Shown here: one piece after another, positions 1-11,343 of the stretch
Numbering within the stretch: position 1 is the first letter of the stretch
How the letters are laid out: each line of letters starts with the position of its first letter
From: Trichoderma breve
Lineage: Eukaryota > Ascomycota > Sordariomycetes > Hypocreales > Hypocreaceae
Reading direction: 5' to 3'
Length of the DNA stretch: 64,000 nt
NCBI RefSeq assembly: GCF_028502605.1
Contig: NC_079232.1
Location: forward strand, 2,170,001-2,234,000
Translations under genes and position numbers: made by a program
The notes under the pieces: model-generated
Database searches by the model: none
The model's input: the letters and a program-made list of their open reading frames with translations, nothing else
Told to the model about the DNA's origin: nothing

Positions 1-2349
1 GCTCCGAGGAGGAGTACGCGTCGGTTCGCAAATTCGTTGCTGAAACGGTATGTCAGCCTGCTCCGTCAATCGGTCGCTGCCGCCCAACTGTCTCATGTTG
101 GCCCGTACCATCTGGCTGCTAACCGATTATCCCGGCTTAGGAGGCGAACCCAGACAACTTTGAGAGCTGGGAGGGTCTGATTAAGGCTTGCGAAGCTCTC
201 GACGGCGGTCTCAACCGAAACTCGAGTCCCCAGGCGCTCTCCACCGTCCGCGATGCATACGACCGACTTCTGCTCAAGTTCCCGCTCTTTTTTGGGTACT
301 GGAAGAAATATGCTGATCTCGAATTCAATATTGCTGGACCGGAATCAGCTGAAATGGTGCGCTGCTCTCCCCTTTATCTTGTGGTTGTTGCGACACACCG
401 CTAACGACACGCCAAACCTAGGTCTATGAGCGAGGTTGTGCCAGCATAACCAACTCGGTCGATCTCTGGACCGACTACTGCTCTTTCAAAATGGAGACGA
501 CACATGACCCTACGCTGGTCAGAGAGTAAGTATTCAGGGCACTTTTTCCTTCCCCATAACGACTTCTACCAATGCAGTATCGCGCTCAAAGCACCATGAT
601 TTCGGCTGCCCACCTGTCACGAGCTCTGCTGCTCACTATCGACCGTGTCTGATGGTGAGATATGCCACAGCGGCCCCCATCCTAGCGGGATCTATCTCTC
701 ACTCTTTATCCCAGACTTTGTTGATGTGTACTCTTCGTCCCATAAACATTGCGTCGTGCTCCTACCGTTGTCCCCTCTAGGGACGTAGAATTCGATTTCT
801 GCACTCCCAAATGGCCACCACCCCTTTGTGTACTGACCCTCTCTGTTCCCATTTTCGCCTAACCCTATCCCCGATGGAAGTTGTTTTGCTGACAGGATCA
901 CGCAGGCTTTTTGAGCGCGGAGCTACCTTTGTTGGGCTAGATTTCCTCGCTCACCCCTTTTGGGACAAGTACATTGAGTACGAAGAACGGCAAGAGGCTC
1001 AAGATCGCATCTTCGCCATCCATGCTCGCATCATTCGCATCCCTCTGCATCAGTATGCTCGTTACTATGAGCGATTCCGAAACCTGTCCCACACCCAGCC
1101 TCTCGCGGAGGTTGTGCCGGCAGATACACTGTCGAAATTCCAGGCGGAAGTTGCGGCGGAAGCGGCAGCCTACGGCGGTGCTCCGCGACCGGAATTGGAG
1201 ATTGAGCGGGATGTCCGAGCCAAGATTGATGCCATGTACTACGAAGTCTTCACCCAGACACAGAACGAGGTATCAAAGCGCTGGACGTACGAATCCGAGA
1301 ACAAGCGACCGTACTTTCACGTGACGGAGCTTGAGCACAGCCAGCTCAACAACTGGCGCAAGTACCTGGACTTTGAGGAGAGCGAGGGTGATTTTAGCAG
1401 AATCGTATCTCTGTATGAACGATGTCTCGTTACCTGTGCCTTCTACGACGAATTTTGGTACCGGTACGCCCGGTGGATGGCGGAGCAGCCCGGAAAGGAG
1501 GAGGAAGTTCGCAACATCTACATTCGTGCGTCGACGCTTTTTGTACCCATCAGCCGGCCCGGCATTCGCATGCAGTGGGCCTACTTTGAGGAGAGCTGTG
1601 GTCGCGTGGGCGTTGCACTTGACATCCACGCCGCCATCCTTATGAAGCTTCCAGACTGTGTGGAAGTCATTGTTTCTTGGGCTAACCTCGAGCGTCGCCA
1701 GAACGGCGCTGAGGCTGCCATCCAGGTCCTCAAGGACCAGATTGATGCTCCCACCGTTGACCTGTACACGAAGGCTGCACTGGTGGCCGAGTGGGCCATG
1801 CTGCTATGGAAGGGCAAGAACTCTACTGAAGAAGCCCGAGCAGTATTCCTCAAGAATGTGCAGTGGTATGCTGATAGCAGGATTTTCTGGGACAAGTGGT
1901 TCCAGCTGGAACTTGAGCAAAGCCCTGAGGGCAAGGAAGGCGAAACGGACCAGACCGAGCGCGTCAAGCATGTCTTTGATGAGTTCCGTAGCAGAAGCCG
2001 GCTGCCCAACCCCGTCAAACGGGAGCTGGCTCAAGTTTACATGAATTTCCTGATGCAACACGGCGGCAAGGATGCCATGAAGGAGTTCCTGACCGTGGAC
2101 AGACAGATGTTTGGGTCCGTTCAGCATGCGACCCCCCAAGAGACTGAAGGAATCCAGCTAACACTTACTCATAGGCCTGTGTCTGTTTCGACCGCGTCTA
2201 AAAGTGGAAGTGGCGCTAAGGAGAACGGAGCGTCCCTTGGCGAGCTCGATGAAGCCAGCAAGCGCAAAGCCCAGATCAGATATCTGAATTTCTACGAGGC
2301 TCACCCGGAGCCAAATGCGGAAGCTCAAGGGGCTGCCGATTTCAACTAG
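1..2349 (+). CDS. PRP39: Pre-mRNA-processing factor 39 (U1 snRNP), 5' end cut by window
   Basis: Joined exons 3-47 (codon-complete part), 141-356, 422-525 and 906-2349 give 602 residues in one frame. Introns are 48-140 (GTATGT..TTAG), 357-421 and 526-905; the last, at 380 nt, is long for this window. The protein is built from HAT (half-a-TPR) helices, seen as repeated aromatic/acidic motifs such as FWDKYIEYEE, LNNWRKYLDFEE, EFWYRYARWMAE and IFWDKWFQLELEQ. Known of the family: Prp39 is a nuclear U1 snRNP scaffold that helps U1 bind 5' splice sites. The visible length is close to that of whole yeast and fission-yeast Prp39, so probably only a short N-terminal piece lies outside the window. The C-terminus is a Ser/Gly/Glu-rich tail ending at TAG 2347-2349. 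An ATG at 811 lies inside the third intron and is not the start. Confidence 0.9.
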
Positions 2350-4552
2350 ACAAGGCCAAGGACGGGGTATCGGGAGTTTGGACAGATGTTGCAGACAGCC
2401 TATGTCAGGTTTTTATAGGCATTTTGGAGGGGCGTCAAAATTAGGATGTTTTCATCGTTCAAATGGCGGATGGTTGTTGTACTATACGCATTTGCTGGAC
2501 ACTATAAGGAGCGGCATATTTTGCTAGCAGACAGATTTGGATGCGAGCCGCGAGTGTGGTATGGAGGATTTCTTTGTTTTAATGTAGGGAATTTGTATTT
2601 TTCGCTCGCAACGGGAATCGCAGATAGTCAATCCCGCCTTTGAAGGGAGCAAGGCCACCAAAACACGCATGATTGATTTACGACAGATCTTGCTAGACCA
2701 AGACCATCGTGCACTGAGAAACAACATGAGAACACCCGCCCGGTGAATGGGGCTGGATTTCGATCCGATCTCCATCCGAGACGACTCTAGTCACCTTTAC
2801 ATACATAGCCAAGCGGAGGACAGAAAAACCGAGACGGGGAAGATTTCGAACACCCACGAGTTGAGCCATACGCCTACAAAAGGAGTAGCTGTTGTATTTC
2901 CATTTCCTAGGTAATAACTGCTGCTACATCTACATTTCCCTATTATATCTATATTTCTGTAATAACTGCTATTATATATACATTTTTCTAGCAACTGCTA
3001 CTATATTTATATTTTTTTTTTAATAACTGCTATTATATTTATATAATAATGTTTGGGTGTTGCCTGAATAGACGTTCTACGAGTTGGTTAAGTGCTCATA
3101 TTATTGAATGTATGTACGTATTCATTTTGCGGTCTCGCTTTTTCTGACCTTTGCTTGATAGCCTTTGAAGACGTCAGGAATAAAGTAATGGAGAGGCATT
3201 GATGACAGGCACACAAGACTCCGTATCTGGAGCACGGGAAATCCAGGGACCGGTAGTTAGCTGACCGTACCCCACGTGGCTCGCCGACGCATACCGCAAA
3301 CAGAAAGCCTCTGCGACCAGTCCACTTAAAAAATGCTATCCATCCAACCGTCCAACCAATCGCTCCAGCTACAAAAGTGGCGGCTTGTGTCTCTCAGGGT
3401 CCTTGTCAGGCACAAGCGTGAGCGAGGCAAAAGCGAGGCTACCTGTAATCGCTGCCGTCTGTCCATCAAGGCCCCACGGCTCGCTCACAGCGGAATGCTT
3501 GCTATCTCGGCTTTCCGCGCGGAACTGGGCCAAATCAGGCAGCGGAGCGGGATGACGACCTCGAGCCGTGGGATGGTGAGATGCGAGCTGAGGTCTGGGG
3601 GACCTCGACAAGCTCGATACGAGAATGGATAAGAATCCATGGGAATAGAGGGGCGGCAACGCTGTAGTGTGTCTGGGATGGAATTCAGCGCCACCTATTA
3701 CTCGTAGCTACGAGGCATGTGAGAATGAATGAGTGAGTATTTACGGTATGTAGGTATTTCTCACCGCAAAAGCTGTTAGAGGCCGCAAATCGACTTCGGC
3801 ACGGAGCCGGGTAGAGAAAATCTAACATGGCATGATGCGGCATCTTTGACTAAAGTTGCGGCATGAATTGAGAGCGCTCATTGGCTGACTGCGACATCGG
3901 GCGAGGTTTTGGCTTTGCCCCATCGGCAAGACTGGAGCGACAAGAATTCACGGTTCCAGCTGGTCCTTTGCCTTCTTCTACTAGCTATGCTTACTACTGA
4001 CGTTATAATGTGCCGAGGGGGGAGCTAAAAATGTCTGTTCGGCTCGCTGTCCGCGCGGCGCAGGTCGGGGAGGTCCCCTAACACTGCGGTAGTTGTTGAT
4101 CGAAGTTTTTTTTTTTGTGCTGTCAAGGAGGGGTCCTTTTTTCCACTCAAAGCAGCGCATGGTGGCGTTCTTATCAAAACAACCACACCCCGGTTTTAGT
4201 GTCAACCGAGGGCCAGCAATTCGAGCACTTCCGTAGCATCTCGTTGGTATTATCCCCCAATAGCTCTAAAACCGATATCAAACAGCAAGATGGACGTGGA
4301 GCGGGCTCCGCTGGGGGTGCGGGTCTCACGACACTTGACTGGCCACTCAGGCGATGGCAATTTGCATCGTTTCCTTTCGCCAACGCTGTTGCTTGTGCTT
4401 TTCTAATCCAGTTCTTTCTCTCTCTGCAGTGAGACGCTTCTTCGCTCTTCCATCCTTCCTTTTTCTCATATACATCCCGCCTCCCTCCCTCCCACTTCAC
4501 ACTTCCTACCCTCTCCTTGCTTCGGCGTATTCTCTTCAACCCACACATCAAG
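2350..4552. other. Intergenic region between PRP39 and CCP1
   Basis: About 2.2 kb without a supported gene. It holds the PRP39 3' flank, an AT-rich tandem repeat (separate entry), and from about 4430 a pyrimidine-rich stretch that looks like a promoter/5'-UTR leader running into the CCP1 5'-UTR intron. Open frames here are short, overlap in several frames and show no family motifs. Confidence 0.6.
2911..3050. repeat. AT-rich imperfect tandem repeat
   Basis: Four imperfect copies of a unit starting AATAACTGCT(A/G)(T/C)TA and ending in a TATATTTAT-like AT tail begin near 2912, 2960, 2992 and 3022. Unit spacing is 48, 32 and 30 bp. The block is clearly more AT-rich than its surroundings. It lies about 560 bp past the PRP39 stop. 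Confidence 0.75.
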
Positions 4553-4748
4553 GTGAGTGATATACCATTTTTGTTTTCTCTTCCTCTTCTTCTTTGCAAA
4601 GAGAAGGCCGTATCTTCAGGCTCGTTTCGACTCTGATAGGCGTCTTTGGGCTCTTGACCACCAAGCTGGCCTTATCTGCCCATATAGCCCTCCCACTTCG
4701 TTTGCTCGTTCACGCCTTTGCTGACTTTTTCCTCGTATCGTTGTTCAG
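4553..4748 (+). other. Probable 5'-UTR intron of CCP1
   Basis: A consensus donor (AAG|GTGAGT) at 4553 and a pyrimidine-rich acceptor (TTGTTCAG) ending at 4748 bound a 196-nt segment that stops exactly one base before the CCP1 ATG. The leader upstream is CT-rich. Splicing is inferred from sequence only. Confidence 0.6.
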
Positions 4749-5875
4749 ATGGCCTCTTCCGCCCGTCAGTTTGCCCGCGTGGCAACCCGCACAACCACCC
4801 GCTCCTTCGCTGCCGTCCCTCGACAGGCTTTCCGCCAGCAGGGTCGCCGCTTCTACTCTTCTGAGCCCGAGAAGAAGTCATCCTCCTCTCTCCTGTACCT
4901 CGGTGCCGCCGCCGCCGCTGGTGGTCTCGGTATCTGGTTCTTCACCTCTGGTGCCTCTGCCTCTTCCAAGACTTTTGTCCCCACCCAGGCCGATTACCAG
5001 AAGGTCTATAACGACATCGCCGAGCGTCTCGACGCCGATTATGATGATGGCAGCTACGGCCCCGTCCTTGTCCGTCTTGCATGGCACTGCAGCGGTACCT
5101 ACGACAAGGAGACCAAGACTGGTGGCAGCAACGGTGCTACCATGCGATTCGCTCCCGAGAGCGGCCACGGTGCCAACGCCGGTCTGATTGCTGCTCGTGA
5201 CTTCCTCGAGCCTATCAAGGGTGAGTAGCCTCTCCAACATTTGCGCAACATTGGGTGTCGAGTGCTAACAATGAACCCGCAGCCAAGTACCCCTGGATCT
5301 CCTACTCTGATCTCTGGATCCTCGGCGGTGTCTGCGCCATCCAGGAGATGCACGGCCCCATTGTCCCTTACCGACCTGGCCGCCGTGATGGTGAGGCTGC
5401 TGCTTGCACCCCCGATGGCCGTCTCCCCGACGCCAGCCAGGGCGCCAAGCACCTGCGTGACATCTTCTACCGCATGGGCTTCAACGATCAGGAGATTGTC
5501 GCCCTCAGTGGTGGCCACGCCATTGGCCGATGCCACTCCAACCGATCTGGCTATGAGGGTCCTTGGACCTTTTCTCCCACCATGCTGACCAACGACTTCT
5601 ACAAGCTCCTGTTGGAGGAGAAGTGGCAGTACAAGAAGTGGGACGGCCCCAAGCAGCTCGAGGACAAGACCACCAAGACCCTGATGATGCTCCCCACCGA
5701 CCACGTCTTGACCACCGACAAGGCCTTCAGGCCTTGGGTTGAGAAGTACGCTGCCGACAACGACCTGTTCTTCAAGGACTTCTCCGCCGTTGTTCTCCGC
5801 CTGTTCGAGCTCGGTGTTCCCTTTGCTGAGGGCAGCGAGAACAGCCGCTGGACCTTCAAGCCCACCCACGCTTAA
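4749..5875 (+). CDS. CCP1: Cytochrome c peroxidase, mitochondrial
   Basis: Exons 4749-5220 and 5283-5875 (intron 5221-5282, GTGAGT..CGCAG) encode 354 residues. The enzyme reduces hydrogen peroxide with electrons from ferrocytochrome c in the mitochondrial intermembrane space. Visible landmarks are an Arg-rich presequence (residues 1-40), a hydrophobic Ala/Gly-rich segment (about 47-66), the distal haem site R109, W112, H113 in [10 protein letters not shown], the proximal histidine H236 in [11 protein letters not shown], and W252 in EGPWTF at the place of the yeast radical-forming tryptophan. The presequence plus membrane segment resembles the bipartite signal of yeast Ccp1, which is cut in two steps by the m-AAA protease and the Pcp1 rhomboid; processing here is inferred. 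Family length fits. The ATG follows a predicted 5'-UTR intron directly. A 294-codon antisense frame is a shadow of codon bias. Confidence 0.96.
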
Positions 5876-8214
5876 ACTTCCAGATTCACATCTATGGTGA
5901 ATCAGGTGATGTAGGATGGTGCATAGAAGAAGACTAGCGTTGTCAATAAGGATGTTGATAGACTTGTGAATATTTTTAGACATATAGGGCCCTCTTACGG
6001 TTATGAAGCCGTTTAGTCGGCTAGGGTTCGAAAAAAAGATAGTTGGACGACAAGCTTGGAAGCTTGGAATGGATTTTATCGCGCTTTCTTCGCAGACTGC
6101 TTTTTGGGGGTTGGCTTGTCTGGGTTTTCTTTTGTCACGTTCTATACCTCAGCCAACACCCCGTACTTTAACAAAGAAGATGAGCTTTTCACTTTCTCGT
6201 GCTCCATGATGATCTGTGAAATCGGTGACTGTTGACGACGATTGGATAGTGCTTTGAGATGTGATGCTGCAATGAGGCGACGACAGGAGAAGAAGACACA
6301 AATTGTTTACTGAAAGAAATGAGGAGGTGACTCGCAATGCTACCTTAGCTCTGATTTGTATTATGATGACTACGGAGTATCTGATCCGGCTTTCCGCTGT
6401 AACAACTGAGGCCGATGCTTGCCTTTATCCAGTTGCTATTGGCTGGATGCCAGGTTCTGGTGCTTCCATGGCGGGTTGGAGTACATGGTTCCCCGCACTT
6501 TCAAGGCCCAAGGCAGGGAGAGCTTATTGTCCAGATTTCATTTGTCTGGGGATGAGCCGAGGATCAGCCTGGATCACCAGAAGTGAATATTTGATGGGCA
6601 AATAGGTACATCTTGATATTGAATTGCTACATACGCATATGTGGCTTTTTATATACACTTCCTTACCTGTCTGGGCAATCAGGGGTCTGTACCTACTGTA
6701 TATCCGGGAGTGTGCGGCGATCCGGCTTTGAGATGCCGATTGAGGAGGATGAATTTGATTGGCTGTGGCTGGCAAACCTCGAAAGCACTTTGCAAGAGCT
6801 TCGATTTGTAAGATGAAGATGAGCTGACTTGTTCATTGCCAATGTTCATTTCGACATATCTTGATAACTACGAGCAAGATATGCGATTACTTTTCATGGA
6901 AATGACCTGACTATACAGAGGATCGATGCAAATATACGAGCCCAGGCCCTTATGAGCCTCAAGGAGTTGATGGGAGCACGTAATGTCCTGTACGAATCAT
7001 CTCATGGCGGCGAGGCAAGTCTGTGTGGCAGCTCTGATAGAATAGATTCTTCCGATCATATCTACGCCCAGCCCGATTCACTAACGGGCCCGGCTCACAA
7101 GGCAAAGTGCTTATATCGATCGGATGATTCTTTGCGTCCGAAACGCGACGACTTGCATGCCTCTCTAAGGCAAGGGAGAACAAACAAGTGAGCGACGTCA
7201 TCATTATTAATGAACAAGATAGTCGCAATGGCCAATCACAGACAAGGATGTGTCTCTTTGGATTAAGTCCGCTGCTTTTGTGGCTGGAGCTGCTTTAACG
7301 CCTAAAATGCGGATGTTGCCGTGTCGAAAGCGAGAGCGAAGGAATTTCTAGGCTCTAGAAGCGAGAACGAAGGTGGGAGGGCGGGCGGATATGCCGAGGG
7401 ATAAGCATAGAAGACTGGAGAAGAATAGACAGGCACAAACCGCAGAAAGGTGTGCGGAGTGACGGCCTAGAAAACATCCATCAAATCAGATCCGATCCAT
7501 GGGGCTCGGGAAAACTTGCGAGCGCTAAAAGCCGGTTTACCGCCGCAAAAATTGCCCGAGTAAGGCGATGGGCAACTATGGCCGCGCCTCTCATTATCAA
7601 ATCAAGGTTGAATTATTCAGCAACCCCTCTTGAATTTTCGTTTACAGGCTGTGCTAGGAAATTTCATACACGATAGACTAGTAGGAGGGACGAGAAAACC
7701 GGGCCGCGATAGCTGGGCAACACCATAGAACAGCAGCGATGACTAATGTCCACCCAGCAGCTAATGGCACTGCATGAATTTGCGATTGCTGGATGCCGAG
7801 AGATGGCGCGAGCGGGAATAAACGTATCAGGGGGAGGTATGGAGACGTTTCTGGGTCGTTTGGTCGATGATGTGATTAGATTGGCCCGATACTGAGCATT
7901 GCGCGAGCCATGGATCTTTTGTTGAAGATATATAAAGTCTGGCCAAGGACACGACAGTCGAATCTCTGGAATCGGAATCAACAGCAGCATTTGCATTTAA
8001 GACTTCCTTAGCATCTTCCTTTACCTTGTATCGCATATCTCGTCTATACCTGATATTAGTACCTACGGACTTGTTGTAGTTCTTGGCTACCGAATCACCG
8101 ACCCCTCGAAACCCATACTTATCCGTTATCCGGACTATCGAGATAGACTACCTCTCGAACGGGACTTTCAAACGCTCTCCTCACGAAACAACAGCTCAAC
8201 TCCTTGAATCCGTT
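5876..8214. other. Intergenic region between CCP1 and the old yellow enzyme gene
   Basis: About 2.3 kb with only short frames and no recognisable family. It contains the CCP1 3' flank, one exact TACGGAGTA word at 6371, and towards 7900-8210 the likely promoter and leader of the next gene. No RNA gene could be supported. Confidence 0.55.
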
Positions 8215-8235
8215 ACACACACACACACACACACA
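8215..8235 (+). repeat. (AC)10 microsatellite next to the OYE start codon
   Basis: An uninterrupted AC dinucleotide run ends 8 bp before the ATG at 8244, so it lies in the mRNA leader just ahead of the start site. Length variation here would alter the spacing or context of the start. Confidence 0.9.
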
Positions 8236-8243
8236 ACTCCAAA

Positions 8244-9549
8244 ATGGGCAGCATCAGCGTCAACACCGAGAACACGGCCGCTCCCGGCGTGCCCTTTTAC
8301 ACCCCAGCTCAGAACCCACCGGCTGGAACCCCTCTGAACAAGGACTCAGTGCCGACTCTGTTCCAGCCTATCAAGATTCGCTCCCTCGAGCTGCACAACC
8401 GTGTTGTGGTGGCCCCCATGTGCCAGTACAGCGCCGACGATGGCCACTTGACTGACTACCACCTGGTGCACCTAGGCCAGCTGGCGCTTCACGGCACCGG
8501 CCTCATCATCGTCGAGGCCACGGCCGTTGAGCCCCGCGGCCGCATCTCGCCTCAGGACTCCGGTCTGTGGCAGGACTCTCAGATTGCACCTCTGAAGCGA
8601 GTTGTCGATTTCGTCCACAGCCAGGGCTCCAAGATCGGCATCCAGATTGCCCACGCCGGCCGCAAGGCGAGCACCTTGGCGCCTTGGATTGGTGGCACTG
8701 CTAACAAGACTTTGGCCGAGGAGGATGTTGGCGGATGGCCCAATGATGTCGTCGGCCCCAGCGCCATCCCGTTCGACGAGACCAACGCCCTTCCCAAGGA
8801 ATTGACCAAGGCTGAGATTAAGGGCCTTGTGCAGAAGTTTGCCGAGACTGCCCAGCGTGCTGTCAAGGCCGGAGTCGATATGATTGAGGTCCACGGCGCC
8901 CACGGCTACCTCATCTGCAGCTTCCTGTCGCCCCTGAGCAACGTAAGTTCACTAAGACGCTGAAGATATTGTTCATATTTGATGACTAACAATTGTATAG
9001 CAACGTACCGATGAGTACGGCGGTAGCTTTGAGAACCGCTCCCGCTTCGCCCGTGAAGTCGTCGAGGCTGTCCGCGCCGTGATCCCCGCCGATATGCCGC
9101 TCTCGCTGCGTCTTTCTGCCACCGAGTGGATGGAATGGGCCGGTCAGCCTTCGTGGACCGTTGAGGAGACCATCAAGCTCGCCAAGGTGATCCCATCATG
9201 GGGCGTTGACATCCTTGACGTCAGCTCCGGCGCCAACAACTACCAGCAGAGGTTCCCCGACAACCGTCTTTTCCAGATCGACATTGCGCGCGAGATTCGC
9301 AAGGCCCTTCGCGCAGATGGCATCGACCTGATTGTCGGCGCCGTCGGCAACATCACTGATGCCCAGACGGCCTACGATGTCGTCCAGGAGGGCCCTGAGG
9401 CTGCGGGCGAGCTGGCTTTGGTCGCACGACAGTTCCTGCGAGAGCCTGAGTGGGTACTGAGAGTAGCTCACGAGCTCAAGGTGCCCGTCAAGTGGGCGAA
9501 CCAGTATTCCAGAGCTGGACCTCGAACAGACTTTAGCAAGAAGTTTTAA
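8244..9549 (+). CDS. Old yellow enzyme family NADH:flavin oxidoreductase (YqjM-type ene-reductase)
   Basis: Exons 8244-8942 and 9001-9549 (intron GTAAGT..GTATAG with a GACTAAC branch site) encode 415 residues. It is an FMN TIM-barrel enzyme that reduces activated C=C bonds with NAD(P)H, probably in the cytosol. Landmarks of the thermophilic-like/YqjM class are C60 in VAPMCQYSA (the redox-tuning cysteine over the flavin), QIAHAGRK around H137, the substrate-binding H217/H220 in EVHGAHGYL, QRTDEYGGSFENR after the splice junction, and LVARQFLREP near the C-terminus. Oddity: the usual LHEFLSP stretch reads ICSFLSP here, replacing the His-Glu pair. The first 35 or so residues are a Pro/Thr-rich extension common in fungal members. 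The physiological substrate cannot be told from sequence, and no neighbour suggests a pathway. Confidence 0.93.
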
Positions 9550-11343
9550 GCTATTGGTAACAGAGAAGGAGAGGGAATAGAAAAATCAGGGCATAGACAC
9601 AGGGTTTAAAGCGATATATTGCCGGAGTAGATGGATGATGGGCTCATTGTTTTAGTTTTTGGGTTGAATTTACTTTTTTATACATGTCCATTTTGGATTA
9701 TCCACAGCAAGTACGGCATCAGCACTAAGTGAAGCCATTGTTCTCTTTTACATGAGCGTGATAGTCCCAATCTTTGCAATGCAATTGTGTTTCCGTCTCT
9801 ATTCGATTGAATTTTTACTTTTAATCGAGGCTCCGTGTCCTCTGCTGGTTATCGATGATTAGATGGCGTGAGATCTGGACAGATGGCACTTTGCCATGCA
9901 TCGGACATTCGGTTAAGGTGCACCTGCATGAGCCGCGCATTTAACCCCCGGGATGAACCCTTCAATGGAGAGGTAGCCAGGATAATATCATTTTGGAACC
10001 CCGTCAAGCTGGGAGATGGAATTTACTGCCTGTATAGATTCAATATAGCCACAATATACCTTGTATCAATATTGGTTTAGGTACGGGAGAGAATTACTGT
10101 GCCAGGCCGGCTCTTTTGATCCTGTCCAATGTGGGGCTGGATATCGGGTCAGCGGGCGGGGATGGACGGCCAATTGCCGCTCCCTTTTTTGACGTCTGGC
10201 CTCTTGGCAGATTGTCGTGGAAAGTACCAAAGTAGGAAGAATCACATTTATTTGGGGATTGATAAGGACAAATCAATATTTGGATGGCATTGGATACATC
10301 AGCCCATGATGATCCAAAGGGCAACTTCCAGAGACACACAGATTCCAGGCTGTCATATGCTATAAAAAGGGCCAGCCACTCTAAAAGTATATACTTCGTA
10401 CTCCGTAAATCCGCCCAGCCACCAGTAAACATGGAGGTTTACACGGCTCATACGACCTCGTACTCCTCGCGCAGAGTACAAGTACGTGTGCCCGTAGCAT
10501 CAAGACAGGTATATTCACGAGTACATGCTACTTTTCTCCCGTCTGGTTATGCTTATTATTGCTTGTATCCCCAGCCGCCCTGCTGATTTATTGCCTCTTG
10601 TCTAAAACACCCTGCGGCGCAGTACTAACCGCTATTGGCGGCTGCGATGGCAGTGAGGCTATCGTGCAGGGGCTTAGCGCTGGCCGCCCACTTCACCGTG
10701 CCGCTTGGCGCTGGGCTGCAGCAGCACTTGAATGGCAGAGGGGCATCTGTTATGGAGTACATGCAGGTAGCTGCCGTAGTAGCGCAACACGCACAGGCAC
10801 ATCATGTAGCCTGCCAACAAGCTTGACTTGAGGCGAGGTGGCCAGTCGCCCGTGTTGAGTTTCTACTCGGCACGCAATGTCGTCTACTCTAGCACGGCCC
10901 AGGGCTCAAAGGGGGAAGATGATTGAATAGTAATCAGCCCTGAAACAGTGCAAGACTCATCACAAAATCAGCAACTTCTGTTTGACTTTGGATTTGTCAG
11001 GTGGCAACCCGGTCAGGCAAAACAACCTGACCTGGAGGATGCGCTGTAGCGGCCTTCCTTAGTGGGCGCGTTAGTGGACGCTGAGGGGAGAGGGGCCCCA
11101 GTTTTAGGCTACACAAGGTGTGGTTCAGGGACCCGGCTGAACCCATTAGCAATAGCCAGATCTGTCCAAAGGGACACTTGTTCAATTGAGTGCGTCTAAG
11201 TCATCCAGTCTTTGCCTACTACAAAACCTGGCGCCTCATCCATCTTCTTGCAACTGGATCTTCCATCTTGCATCACCACTTTTTTCTTTTCCACTTCCTT
11301 TTTTTCCTGATACCCGCTTGATACCCCCATCACAGCCTTCGCC
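9550..11343. other. Intergenic region upstream of PDI
   Basis: About 1.8 kb with no supported gene. It carries an exact copy of TACGGAGTA (reverse strand, 10399-10407), several GTAC-centred words near 10465-10530, an inverted repeat at 11011-11032 (separate entry), and a CT-rich leader from about 11225 to the PDI start. Confidence 0.55.
11011..11032. promoter_or_regulatory. Perfect 7-bp inverted repeat upstream of PDI
   Basis: GGTCAGG (11011-11017) and its exact reverse complement CCTGACC (11026-11032) flank the 8-nt spacer CAAAACAA. The element is about 310 bp before the PDI start codon, where a dimeric regulator could bind or a hairpin form. Function is unknown; it is not an obvious Hac1 unfolded-protein-response element. 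Confidence 0.4.

Noticed and set aside
5099..5983. 294-codon open frame antisense to CCP1
   Set aside because: It lies over a well-supported gene with strong C-ending codon bias, which removes stops on the opposite strand. Its product is low-complexity Gly/Val/Leu with no family features.
6361..6410. C/D-box snoRNA-like pattern (ATGATGA followed by CTGA)
   Set aside because: No terminal stem brings the boxes together and the spacing is poor; ATGATGA and CTGA are frequent by chance.
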